From Bacteroidota bacterium (GTDB lineage: Bacteria; Bacteroidota; Bacteroidia; Chitinophagales; Saprospiraceae): a stretch of 64,000 nt of DNA. This document shows positions 39,422 to 48,600 of this stretch, piece by piece (within the stretch, counting starts at the first letter, position 1; each line of letters begins with the position of its first letter). Made by a program: the position numbers and the translations under genes. Location of the stretch: assembly GCA_963169455.1 (NCBI GenBank), contig CAUJDW010000113.1, forward strand, positions 59,410-123,409. Reading direction: 5' to 3'. Below the pieces are notes generated by a model. The model made no database searches and was not told where the DNA came from. It was given only the letters and a program-made list of their open reading frames with translations.

Positions 39422-40573
39422 ATGAAAAACCTCACCAACGCTTTCCTGCTCTTCTGGATTCCCCTTGTGTTGCCCGCGCAGAACCTCGTGCTCAACCCGG
39501 GCTTCGAAACGGTTGCGGGGGAATCGGCGGCGGCCTGCCGGTTCACTTCCAAAGCTGAGCTTTTCAACCAGAGCCTGCCCGGCTGGAATACATTCCTGAA
39601 CCTGACGCCGGATCTGATCACCTATGAAGAAGGCCTTGCGGATTGCCCCTTCCCTGCCCCGCAGGGCGGCAGGCGGATGGCGGGTGTCATCCATTATTAC
39701 CCGGCAGCCGAGAGCGGCTGGCCGGCGGATTACCACGAGTTCATCCAGGGCAGCCTATCTGAGCCTTTACAAGCGGGAAAGGAATACGAGTTGTCCTTCT
39801 GGCTCAACCGGCAGGAAGCGGCGCCGCGCCGGCACCTCGACAGGTATTTAATTGGCAGGCCCAGGTTCCTTACGCTGCCGGTGGCGGCCAGCAATTTCGG
39901 CATACTGTTCCTCACTCAGGCTGCCCGCCCGGGGGAAGATTTCAGCAATTCCATCCGGATGTTCAACTACCGCCCGCACGTCAATATCGACACAATCGTG
40001 GGGGCTCAGGCCGGGCAGTGGGTGAACATTCGCCTCACTTTCAGGGCGCCCAATGCTGCCCGCTATTTCGTCATCGGCAATTTCTTCCCGGATGCCGCAG
40101 CGGCCGTCACCGAAGCCGAACGCCCGGAAGCCATCGACCCCCTTTTTACCAAACTGGCGCGGGTGGCCTACTACTGTATCGACGACATCTATATCGGGGC
40201 GCCTCGTCCGGCACTGGAAGAAGCCTTGCAAAAGGAAGGGCGATATACTTTCCAATCCGTCACTTTCGCCACCGGCAGCGATGAACTGCTGCCTCCCTCT
40301 TTCCCCGAACTCGACGCGCTGGCCGCGTACCTGGAGGCCCATCCTGCCGCAAAAGCGCTCATAGCCGGCCACACCGACGCAGTCGGCGACGAGGCGGCCA
40401 ACCTGGCGCTCTCCGAACGGCGGGCCCGCGCCGTGGGGGGGTATCTGGCTCAAAAAGGCATAGGCGCCGCCCGCCTCTCCTTCCGCGGGTTTGGTGAAAG
40501 CCAACCCATCGCTCCCAACGACACCCCCGATGGCCGGCAGCAAAACCGCCGGGTGGAATGCGTGCTGGAATAA
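39422..40573 (+). CDS. OmpA-family outer-membrane/periplasmic protein
   Basis: The 383-residue protein has a signal peptide (LFWIPLVLPAQ). The N-terminal region (20-270) is carbohydrate-binding-like (NLVLNPGFE, then KEYELSFWLNRQE and VNIRLTFRAP), with a jelly-roll pattern. The C-terminal OmpA domain (about 275-383) carries VTFATGSDEL, IAGHTDAVGDEAANLALSERRA, GFGESQPIAPNDTPDGRQQN and RRVE, the peptidoglycan-binding set. The jelly-roll plus OmpA arrangement is common in Bacteroidota. The gene is probably monocistronic. Confidence 0.88.
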   Translation: MKNLTNAFLLFWIPLVLPAQNLVLNPGFETVAGESAAACRFTSKAELFNQSLPGWNTFLNLTPDLITYEEGLADCPFPAPQGGRRMAGVIHYYPAAESGWPADYHEFIQGSLSEPLQAGKEYELSFWLNRQEAAPRRHLDRYLIGRPRFLTLPVAASNFGILFLTQAARPGEDFSNSIRMFNYRPHVNIDTIVGAQAGQWVNIRLTFRAPNAARYFVIGNFFPDAAAAVTEAERPEAIDPLFTKLARVAYYCIDDIYIGAPRPALEEALQKEGRYTFQSVTFATGSDELLPPSFPELDALAAYLEAHPAAKALIAGHTDAVGDEAANLALSERRARAVGGYLAQKGIGAARLSFRGFGESQPIAPNDTPDGRQQNRRVECVLE

Positions 40574-40613
40574 CATTTCGCAGCCTCTGCCCCGCGCTAC
40601 CTGCTGCCTCTCC

Positions 40614-40645
40614 TTGCTATTCCCCGCCCCAGGTGCTATATTTGC
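40614..40645 (+). promoter_or_regulatory. Putative promoter (TTG-N21-TATATTTG)
   Basis: TTG at 40614-40616 and TATATTTG at 40638-40645, with 21 bases between, match the Bacteroidota consensus TTG/TAnnTTTG exactly. It lies 28 bp upstream of the ATG at 40674 and is the best promoter candidate in the window. Confidence 0.65.
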
Positions 40646-40673
40646 CGGGGCCGAACAATAAACCGCTGGCCTT

Positions 40674-40997
40674 ATGTTCAAATACACCAAACACAGCCTG
40701 AAAAAACTGGAGGCCCTGCTGGAAGAGCTGGAGTACGCGGTGCGTTACGAAAAGGGCAATTTCAATTCCGGCTACTGCATTGTGGAAGACCGTAAGATCG
40801 CCGTCATCAACAAGTTTTACGATACGGAAGGCCGCATCAACTGCCTGCTCGACATCCTCGGCAAAATCGAAGTGCCGGAGGAACAACTCAGCGAGGCCTC
40901 GGCCAAATTTTACAAAAAGATCAACTCGCTTGCGGATGAGGGGGAAAACGAGGAAGAGGGAGAAGAGGAGACAGAACAGGAAACGGTTGAAGATTAA
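40674..40997 (+). CDS. Conserved small Bacteroidota protein, unknown function
   Basis: The 107-residue product has a conserved core, MFKYTKHSLKKLEALLEEL, then YAVRYEKGNFNSGYCIVEDRK, AVINKFYDTEGRINCLLDIL, and a highly acidic tail. Proteins of this pattern occur widely in Bacteroidota but have no known activity. It is cytoplasmic. The gene has the clearest promoter in the window and lies just before the heptamer repeat that precedes the MBL hydrolase gene, with which it may be co-transcribed. Confidence 0.85.
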   Translation: MFKYTKHSLKKLEALLEELEYAVRYEKGNFNSGYCIVEDRKIAVINKFYDTEGRINCLLDILGKIEVPEEQLSEASAKFYKKINSLADEGENEEEGEEETEQETVED

Positions 40998-41008
40998 TAG
41001 TCCATGGG

Positions 41009-41067
41009 GTTTCTGGTTTCTGGTTTCTGGTAAGCCGGGGAAACTCAGAAACCCAGAAACCAGAAAC
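41009..41067. repeat. Inverted heptamer repeat: three GTTTCTG facing three CAGAAAC
   Basis: GTTTCTG occurs three times in tandem (41009-41029). Its mirror CAGAAAC occurs at 41046-41052, 41054-41060 and 41061-41067. The arms enclose 16 bases. The block fills the space between the preceding gene and the conserved N-terminus of the MBL hydrolase. Confidence 0.88.
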
Positions 41068-41120
41068 ATCACACCATCGAACTCGAAATAACCTTACTCG
41101 GGACCGGAACCTCGCAGGGC

Positions 41121-41861
41121 GTGCCGGTGATCGGCTGCCCGTGCGAAGTTTGCACTTCTGCGGACCCCCGCGACCAGCGGCTGCGGACGGCGGCGCTGGT
41201 TCGCTTTGGCGGGCGGGCCATCGCCATCGACTGCGGGCCGGACTTCCGGCAGCAGATGCTGCGCGCCGGGCTGCAGTCGCTCGACGCCGTCCTGATCACC
41301 CACGAGCACAACGACCACGTCATCGGCATGGACGACCTGCGCCCCTTCAACTTCAGGGCCCGGGCCGAGATGCCCGTCTTTTGCACGGAAAGGGTGGCGG
41401 AGGAGCTGGGCATCCGCTTCGACTATATTTTCAAAAAGGAAAACCGCTACCCCGGCGCACCTATGATACAACTGCGCATCATCGAAAGGGATCATCCCTT
41501 TGAAGCCTTCGGGCTGCCGGTGGTTCCCGTTGAGGTATTGCACGGCAGCCTGCCTGTGCTCGGCTTCCGTATGGGGGATTTTGCCTACCTGACCGATGTC
41601 CGCACTATCGAAAGCCGGGAATTGCAGAAGTTGGCCGGCATCCGCCACCTCGTGCTCAACGCCCTGCACCACAGGGAACACCCTACCCACCTCAACCTGG
41701 AGCAGGCGCTGGCCCTCATCGAAGGCATCGGCCCGGAGCGCGCCTACCTTACGCACATCAGCCACACCATGGGCCTGCATGCGGACGTACAGCGGAATTT
41801 GCCCGCCAATGTCTTCCTGGGATACGACGGGCTGGCATTCAGGGCGTCCTGCCCGGGCTGA
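41121..41861 (+). CDS. MBL-fold metallohydrolase, PhnP-like, with disrupted start
   Basis: The protein has the metal site ITHEHNDH (HxHxDH), further His in NALHHREH and LTHISH, and a Cys pair (CPCEVC) of the PhnP-type phosphodiesterases. The family normally begins MKITFLGTGTSQGVP; here the same sequence (EITLLGTGTSQGVP) is encoded from about 41085, but no ATG, GTG or TTG precedes it in frame after a TAA at 41031. The only canonical start, GTG 41121, would drop the first strand. An ATG at 41004 is in frame but stops at that TAA. Either an unusual codon starts translation or the gene was damaged by the repeat. The rest of the gene is intact. Confidence 0.72.
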   Translation: MPVIGCPCEVCTSADPRDQRLRTAALVRFGGRAIAIDCGPDFRQQMLRAGLQSLDAVLITHEHNDHVIGMDDLRPFNFRARAEMPVFCTERVAEELGIRFDYIFKKENRYPGAPMIQLRIIERDHPFEAFGLPVVPVEVLHGSLPVLGFRMGDFAYLTDVRTIESRELQKLAGIRHLVLNALHHREHPTHLNLEQALALIEGIGPERAYLTHISHTMGLHADVQRNLPANVFLGYDGLAFRASCPG

Positions 41862-41941
41862 AAATCGATTTTCCCTGAAAATATTAGGACAAACGCAGAA
41901 AAAAACCTTTAATTTATACCCCAAACGAAAAGAGAGGCACT

Positions 41942-42535
41942 ATGTCAAGGCTCGATTATGTAACCATCGCGATTGTTGCAGTCTGTGTGGCTGCGCTGAT
42001 CTACCTCATCTACATGACCACCAACCTGCTCGGCGGCTCCGATGAGCCGGCGCCCACGGAAGAGGAAACGACATCTGATTTCGGAGGTGATTCCACTTAT
42101 TCAGATACGACTTACTACTTCGACAGCGCCGACACAACGGCCGGCGGGGAGGCTTATGACGCAGATGCAGGCGAATACGACCGCAGCAGCGGCAATGTCG
42201 CGGAAGAGAATCTGGACAAAGGCGCCGCTTCCGCCCGCACGCAACCGGCTGAGCAGGGCGGCAGGGCCGAGGTGGAAGAATACGCCCCATCCAGGGAGGC
42301 CGGTACAGGCAATTACCTGGTGCTGGCCGGCACCTTCAGTGTGAAGGCGAATGCGGAAGAAATGGTTGGAAAGCTGCGCGGCATGGGCTATCCAGATGCC
42401 TCCGCCGAACCTTTCGACCGCGGAAAGTACTCCGTCGTCCTCGTCGCCCGTTTCAACGCTCTCAGCGAAGCAAACAACCTGGCGGCGGAATTGAAAGGGA
42501 AAGGCGTGGAGGCTTATGTGAAGAAAAAACAGTAA
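41942..42535 (+). CDS. Membrane-anchored SPOR-domain protein
   Basis: The 197-residue protein has one N-terminal transmembrane helix (TIAIVAVCVAALIYLIYM, about 8-25), a long acidic Thr/Asp/Glu/Ala-rich linker (30-118), and a C-terminal SPOR domain (about 122-195: YLVLAGTFSVKANAEEMVGKLRGMG, KYSVVLVARFNALSEANNLAAELKGKG). SPOR domains bind denuded peptidoglycan at division sites. It is probably an inner-membrane protein reaching into the cell wall. It is followed by a bidirectional terminator shared with the convergent rhodanese gene. Confidence 0.88.
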   Translation: MSRLDYVTIAIVAVCVAALIYLIYMTTNLLGGSDEPAPTEEETTSDFGGDSTYSDTTYYFDSADTTAGGEAYDADAGEYDRSSGNVAEENLDKGAASARTQPAEQGGRAEVEEYAPSREAGTGNYLVLAGTFSVKANAEEMVGKLRGMGYPDASAEPFDRGKYSVVLVARFNALSEANNLAAELKGKGVEAYVKKKQ

Positions 42536-42537
42536 GC

Positions 42538-42600
42538 AAAAAAGCGCCATCCTGCCGCTCGCTTTACTTCCGGGGGCAGGATGGCGCCTTTCTTATTTTT
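42538..42600. terminator. Bidirectional intrinsic terminator
   Basis: GCGCCATCCTGCC (42544-42556) is perfectly mirrored at 42575-42587. An A-run (42538-42543) precedes it and CTTTCTTATTTTT follows, so it can terminate both the SPOR gene and the convergent rhodanese gene. Confidence 0.88.
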
Positions 42601-42904
42601 CCGGGCCGAAAGTGTCCACCCAGTCCAGCATGCCGCCAAGCAGGTTGCGCACCCTGCCGAAGCCGGCGCGCTCCATGAGTTGTTTGGCCACGCCGCTGCG
42701 GTTTCCCGAGCGGCAGTACAACACGATTTCCTGCCCTTTATACTGCTCCAAATCCCCCAGTTGGCTGGGCAGCGTCGCCAGCGGAATGAGCTGCCCACCG
42801 ACGTTGAACTCCTGATGTTCATAGGGCTCGCGCACATCGATGAGCACAAAATCATCGCCGCGCTCGAATTTTTCCTTCAATTCTTTTACCCGGATATCTT
42901 CCAT
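42593..42904 (-). CDS. Single-domain rhodanese-like protein
   Basis: The 103-residue cytoplasmic protein is a single rhodanese domain with the active-site Cys64 in the loop CRSGNRS and the preceding IDVREPYEH motif. Such proteins carry persulfide sulfur for cofactor or tRNA modification. The length is typical. A TAACTTTG box (42921-42928, minus strand) is a plausible -7 element 16 bp upstream, though no -33 TTG is well spaced. Confidence 0.92.
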   Translation of the reverse strand: MEDIRVKELKEKFERGDDFVLIDVREPYEHQEFNVGGQLIPLATLPSQLGDLEQYKGQEIVLYCRSGNRSGVAKQLMERAGFGRVRNLLGGMLDWVDTFGPEK

Positions 42905-43008
42905 GGCTTTTGCTTTTTTGCAAAGTTAAAAAACTTGGCTAATCCTAGCGGGTTAATAGCATTTATCCGGCCGGCCACCAGCGCCCCTGCCCCCTGCGAA
43001 ACTATAGG

Positions 43009-45555
43009 CTAGCGGGCCACCAAAACCCGCTGGTTCAGGCTGGCGCCATTCCTCCTGTTCACCACTTTCAGCACATACATCCCTGGCTCGAAAGAGGCCA
43101 CGGAGAGCTGCGCCTGCATGGGCCCCTGGTGCATCAACTGGCCAAGGCCGTTGAATAGGAAAAGGCGGTAATCGTCAAAATGCCCTCCATCCAGCCGAAG
43201 ATGGAGCAATTCATTGGCGGGGTTGGGGAAAACCAACAGCTTTGCTTCCGGGCCGGATATGTCTTCCACTGCCGTCGGCCCGGGCGTGGTGCTGCCCACC
43301 ACAGGCCGGATCATGAGCGCGCCCGCCGGGAAATTTTCCGGAAAAGGCGACCAGGAGGTGCTGTTATTGTTGAAAAACAGGGCGTCTTTGCCTTCCGGTG
43401 AATTCTTGTCGTAGCCCACGGGAATGCAATCCGTAAAGGTGCAGTCGGAGAGTTGTTCCCAGCCCACGTAAAAGTCGCCGGCAGGCAGGCCGATTGGCCT
43501 CAGCCCCCCCTGGGCGTTCATCAGGGGGTAGGTGGTGAAGCCCTGCAGGGTGTCGAAAAAGCTATCGGCGTAATAGGGGTTGAGGATGTTCATACTGAAT
43601 TCCGGCTCGTTGTCCAGCTCGCCGATCCATATTTTCAGGTTGAATTCCTGGCTGGCCACATTGCTCACCATGTGCGGGAAATGGAATTGCACCGCCCGAA
43701 GGGTATCGGGTACGGCGGTAGTGAAGCGCACCGCGATCAGGTCGTCTTCCTGAGCGATGACGCCCGTTTCGGCCGAGCCGTCATCGTAGGCGAAGTAGTT
43801 GCCGAAGATGGTGGAGCGCTGCACCCGGTCGTTGCGCAGCACGGCTTCATAACCCGGGCCGGTGGCCTGGCTGCCGTTCTCCAGGGTGTACTCCGTGACG
43901 AACTCCAGGCGGGTGAAGCCGTCGAAGGCGTTGCTTTCCATCGCAGAGAGGTAGCTGCTGAAGGGGAAGTTGGGGTCGCCTTCGAGCACATAAGCCCGGT
44001 TTTGAGGTATCCGGCTCGGAATGTTGCGCTCCTGGCCGTTGAACAAGGTGGCGTCCAGCAGTTCGATGCCGGAAGACAATTCCCTGATCTGTATCCTCGA
44101 AGGGTCGGCGTTCTGGCCCTGGGGCGAGAGGTTGCGCACACCCACTGCGATGTAGTTGGCCAGTTCCTGCGCCTCCCTGCCTTTGAAGTGGCGCCACGGC
44201 ATGCTGGAATACTGCGCCAGGATAGCCCTCGGCAGGTAGGTGAAAGCCAGGTCGTTCACGGTGGTGTCGGCGGCGAAACGGCCGAGCTGCACGTAGTCCA
44301 GGTTCCAGATGTCGTCAATGCCCTTGCGGTCGTTGTAACTCGTCAGGCGGAACTGGAAAGCCTGGTGTTTGAAATCGGGCGATACTGCGGCGCTGTAAAA
44401 GGCGAAGGCGGTAGGTTCATTGCCGCCGGGCCCGACGGCCAACCCGCTGAAGGTAGCCACCTCCTCCCAGTTGCCGTTGGCTTTTTTGAATTCCAGCCTG
44501 ATGATGTCCTGCGGCTCGGGGTATTCGCCCAGGCCGCGCTGTTGCAGCCAGAAAGACAGGTACAGGGCGTCGCCCACCGAGGTGAGGTCGATGTAGGTGG
44601 ACGTCAGGCGGTCGGCAGGGCCGAAGTTGCCGCCAAAGGGGCGCCCGTAGCGGTTGATGCCGTCGAAGGTGGCGACGCCGACGGTGGGAGGATCCTGGCC
44701 GTAGCCGGCATTGACGTAGGTATCGGCATCCAGCCAGAGCAGGGGGTCCGTTTCCGGGCCGCCGTTGGAGAAATCATCGAGGAATACCGCCAGCCCGCCG
44801 CCGCCCAGCTTGAGGGTGTCGTGGCTGACGCGGAAGGCAAGGTGGAAAGTGTCGCAGATGGCGAAGGTATCGCAGAATACGAGATAAACGGAGTCGGCGC
44901 CGGCATATCGGCTGGCCTCGTAGTACAGGTTGCTGTCCACATCCGTATAGGTGGTAAAGTAGATGCGCTGGTCCCGCCCCTCATACTTATCGGCCGCATC
45001 GATGAATTTGTTGCAGGCCAGGGGGCCCGGCAACTGGGAGGCTTCCCAGGTGGTGAGCACCCGCTCTTCCGCATCCAGGCCTACGGCGGGGGGGAAATAG
45101 TGGCGCCCGGCGCGCCGCCCCACAAGGGTGAAGGAACGCTGCCGGCAGCCCTCCGTCCGGCATAGCTCCACCACAAAGGTGTACTGGGCGCCGAGAATGT
45201 CGGCAGCTGCCGTCACGGCCAGGGAATCGCCGATTATTTCCGCGGCTCCGATGGGGTTGGCGTCGCAGTTCAGGCAGTTGAGCGCCGACGGGCCTTCGCC
45301 CAGCCCCGAGGTGTCGATGCCAATGGGCAGATAGGCGGTGCGGCCCGCTTCGATATAGGTTACGCCCGGCTTTTCGAGCATGCAGTTTTGCGGGCCGCGG
45401 CTTTGCTGCGCGTCCCAGCCTTTGGGGCGCCGGGCTTCTTTTTCCGCATAAAAACGCTGCAGTACGGCATTGCCCTGCAGCGGGACTTCGATCTGTGCGG
45501 CGAGCGGAGACCAAAGCCCTGCCGCCAGCAGTATCAGGTAGAAAAGATGCTTCAT
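43009..45555 (-). CDS. Large secreted protein with T9SS type A sorting domain
   Basis: The 848-residue protein begins with a signal peptide (HLFYLILLAAGLWSPLAAQ). The middle contains jelly-roll-like segments (VAVDDFSNGGPE-type LDDFSNGGPETDPLLW, TSTYIDLTSVGDALYLSFWLQQRG), suggesting a lectin-like fold. The C-terminal 80 residues form the sorting domain (LVFPNPANELLHLRLDGG, LFLFNGLGQLMHQG, SFEPGMYVLKVVNRR). The ATG at 45555 was chosen because the earlier in-frame ATG (45606) adds residues ahead of the signal peptide. It lies after, and in the same direction as, the Ddl-PASTA fusion gene (115 bp gap) and may be transcribed from it. Confidence 0.84.
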   Translation of the reverse strand: MKHLFYLILLAAGLWSPLAAQIEVPLQGNAVLQRFYAEKEARRPKGWDAQQSRGPQNCMLEKPGVTYIEAGRTAYLPIGIDTSGLGEGPSALNCLNCDANPIGAAEIIGDSLAVTAAADILGAQYTFVVELCRTEGCRQRSFTLVGRRAGRHYFPPAVGLDAEERVLTTWEASQLPGPLACNKFIDAADKYEGRDQRIYFTTYTDVDSNLYYEASRYAGADSVYLVFCDTFAICDTFHLAFRVSHDTLKLGGGGLAVFLDDFSNGGPETDPLLWLDADTYVNAGYGQDPPTVGVATFDGINRYGRPFGGNFGPADRLTSTYIDLTSVGDALYLSFWLQQRGLGEYPEPQDIIRLEFKKANGNWEEVATFSGLAVGPGGNEPTAFAFYSAAVSPDFKHQAFQFRLTSYNDRKGIDDIWNLDYVQLGRFAADTTVNDLAFTYLPRAILAQYSSMPWRHFKGREAQELANYIAVGVRNLSPQGQNADPSRIQIRELSSGIELLDATLFNGQERNIPSRIPQNRAYVLEGDPNFPFSSYLSAMESNAFDGFTRLEFVTEYTLENGSQATGPGYEAVLRNDRVQRSTIFGNYFAYDDGSAETGVIAQEDDLIAVRFTTAVPDTLRAVQFHFPHMVSNVASQEFNLKIWIGELDNEPEFSMNILNPYYADSFFDTLQGFTTYPLMNAQGGLRPIGLPAGDFYVGWEQLSDCTFTDCIPVGYDKNSPEGKDALFFNNNSTSWSPFPENFPAGALMIRPVVGSTTPGPTAVEDISGPEAKLLVFPNPANELLHLRLDGGHFDDYRLFLFNGLGQLMHQGPMQAQLSVASFEPGMYVLKVVNRRNGASLNQRVLVAR

Positions 45556-45670
45556 GAAAAACAGCTTGAAAATACTCAAAAAAAGAAAGGCATCAGCCAT
45601 CGCCATGCCTTCGTTTCAAAAACGAGAAAGCCAGCATTTTGTTGCTCCGATAACGGGCCGGCGCCTGCGG

Positions 45671-48600
45671 TTAAAAACCATCACCTCCCCCGTCGAAATC
45701 CTCCTCCTGGCCGCCGCCGGAGCTTTCCGAATCCAGTTCGTCAGGGCAACCTTCGGGGCGGGATGCCGTCAGGTAAAGGTTGACCTGCTGGCCCTGAGGG
45801 ATCATCTGCCCCGGCACGTATTCCGGCTCCTGGCGGTAAACATAGGCATTCTCGCGGTCGGCCACGTCGCCGTAAATATTGCCGACCACCAGGTTGGACC
45901 CGCTGATCAGGAAGGCGGCGGCGTCATAGCGCTTGCACACCAGGTCGGGGATGGGCACATCGCTGGTAATCCGCTCCGTGATGACGAACTCCAGGGTCGA
46001 ACCTTTCGGCACTTTTACCCCGCGCCGCAGCATTTCGTCCGTGATCTTCCTGCCGTGATGGAAAAAATGCAGGATGGAATTTTCTTCCTGCTTGTTGTCA
46101 AAGACCCGTTCCTTGATCACCGGCATGATGTCGAGGCGCTTCAGTTTGATGGCGTACTGGTCGAAGTTATACCCCGCGCTGATGAGGGTGGGCAGGATGA
46201 CCGAATCGGGCAGCACCCGGTATTTGCTCACGTAGATCGTCCGGCCTTCCTTAGCGCGCTGAAGCGGTTGGGGGTCCTGCTGGTAAATGGTGTTCGGCTC
46301 CTGGTTGGAGTCGAAGAAGGAATCGATGGCCACGATTTTGAAATCCTGCTTGCGGGCTTTCCGCAGGGCGTCTTCCATATCCATGCCCACAAAATCGGGA
46401 ACCTGCAGCGACTGCCCGTGGCGGGTGTAGAGGCGCAGTATCCAGGTGGCCAGCAGGAACAGCAGGAGCGCAGCGCCGGCCAGGCCGGCAAAGTTGCGCA
46501 GAAAAATGGGGGATTTCAGGAAAAGCCAGGCTTCCCAGGCCAGTTCTCTGACTCTGCCGGCAAAATAAGCTCCGAAGGGTTGCGGGCGGAATCCGCCGGG
46601 CTGTTCGGGAGATGTTTCTTCCATATTCGCGAGGTAGGGTGTTAAAGGTTCCTGCCGGCTTTGCCCGGTGGCGGGCAGGATTACGGCAGTATCCGGGGCC
46701 GCGTTTAGCGGGGCCGCCTCCGCCACTTCCGGCGCAGCTTCTGTATCCGCCGCGGGTTCCAGGGCAAAGTCCAGCATTTTTTCTATGAGTTCGAAGGGGC
46801 GGTAGCCCCGGGCGGCGGCCTGCGGGTAGAGGCAACTGGCATCCGACAAATCCGGCATGCCGTTTACATCGATGATGATGGTCTGGACGCTGTTGTCCTC
46901 ATACACCCGTACGAAAGCATCCATGGTGGCGCAGCCCCGGACGTTCAGAATGCGGGCGGCCTGTTCCAGGCGCTTTTTCACCTTGGGCAACACGGCCTGG
47001 TGTTCTTCAGGTTGCCTGCCGAAGCGGGCCGGGCGGTAAGGGGCGCTCTTCCGGGCGGAAAATTGTTCTTCCGCCGACAGGAAACGGCCGGAGGCGATAT
47101 GCTCTGTTGGCTCGAAAAGTTCGTACCGGAGGCTGCCGTCGGGCAGGCGGTGGGCCAGCATGCCGGCCGTTATTTCCACAAAAACCGATGCTCCCCCCGC
47201 TGTAAGCAGGCTTTCGAACAGGATGTCGTCGTGCCGGGGAAATTCCTCCCTGGACTTGAGCCGCAGCACCCGGCGGGCTTCCAGGCCTTCCTCCTGCACG
47301 GGCCGGAACATCAGCCGGGTATAGGCTTCCAGTTCCCTGCGGGACTTCAAAGCCTTAACAGCCGAGCTGCACCCGCCTTCTACGGGTTTGCCGACGAGCG
47401 GGTAGCCCAGCTGGGTTTCCACGCGGCGGAAAAATGCCTCCGCCCCAGCTTCATAATCGCGCTTGTGCAACAGCACCTGATTGGTTACTGTGAATCCGTT
47501 GCGTTTGAGGGTCTGCAGGGCATGGAACTTATTGGCCATCAGCTGCGCTGCCCGGGCGCCGGGGCCGTTGCAGGGCAGCCCCATGGCTTCCAGCTTTTCC
47601 AGGAGGGGGCCGTCATCGCCCGGAGCGCCCTGGAGGGCGATGAATATGCCATCCACTATATTGGGCAGTTCCTCCAGGTCGATGGGAACAGGGGCGAAAA
47701 TGGGGGCGGGAGGGCCAAAGCGGGCTGTGATATCCGCACACCGGGCCCGGACTTCCGCCATTACCCGGTGGTGGCGCGGGTTGCTGATATGGAGGTTGAC
47801 CTCATCGGCGTCATGGCCCAGCAGCAGCCCGACGGGTATGTGGTATAGCTGGTGCTGCCTGCTCAGGAAGAGGGGAATGGGTTCGTACTTTTCCGAACCG
47901 GCCAGCCTTTCATAAATATTGCGGCCGCTTTCCACGGAAATATGGCGTTCCGGAGAAGCGCCGCCAAAGATAATGCCGATGCGTTTTTTTACGGCGGCTC
48001 TTGTACGGGTTTCCTCCAAACGCCGGTTCAGTTGTTCCAGCAGTTCGCGATATTTTTCCCGGCCGGGCGAAGCGGCCAGGCGCTCCCGCAGGGATACGCA
48101 AATGATACAGGAAAGCAGTTGCGTGGGGTTTAAGCCTATAGCCGCCGCCTGCTGGTAAAGCATAGCGTGAGGAGAAATAAAAGAAGCAGAGCTTGGCCCG
48201 TTCAGGAAAATCTGACCCCCATTGCTGAAGACGCCGTCGATCCGGGCGAAAGCATGCAGCCCGGCCTCGTTGAAGAGCCTTTCGCAGGCAGCCCGGATAG
48301 CCTGAATCTGTTCGGTTGGCAGCTCGACAGGCATTTCCTGCGGCGGCTGAGCTGCAGGGAAATCGGCCTGGTAGCCAGGTATTTCGCCGGCTTTGACAAT
48401 CCCGGCAGGAGGCAGCGCGATGGCCTCCCCTTGCTCCCCACGCAGGACAATGCAGGAAAAGGCCTTTCCTTCGATGAAAGATTCCAGCACCACTTTCTCC
48501 TCCCGGCGGTGGCTCTCCAGAAAAAAAACGGCGCCTTCCGGGGCATTCTGGGCGCGGCTGTCGAGGAATTCCAGCAGTTCTTCGGGATGGTAAACAAGCC

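Noticed and set aside
43453..45165. 570-codon open frame antisense to the large T9SS protein
   Set aside because: Val/Gly/Ala/Glu-rich shadow translation; the sense gene has a signal peptide and sorting domain.
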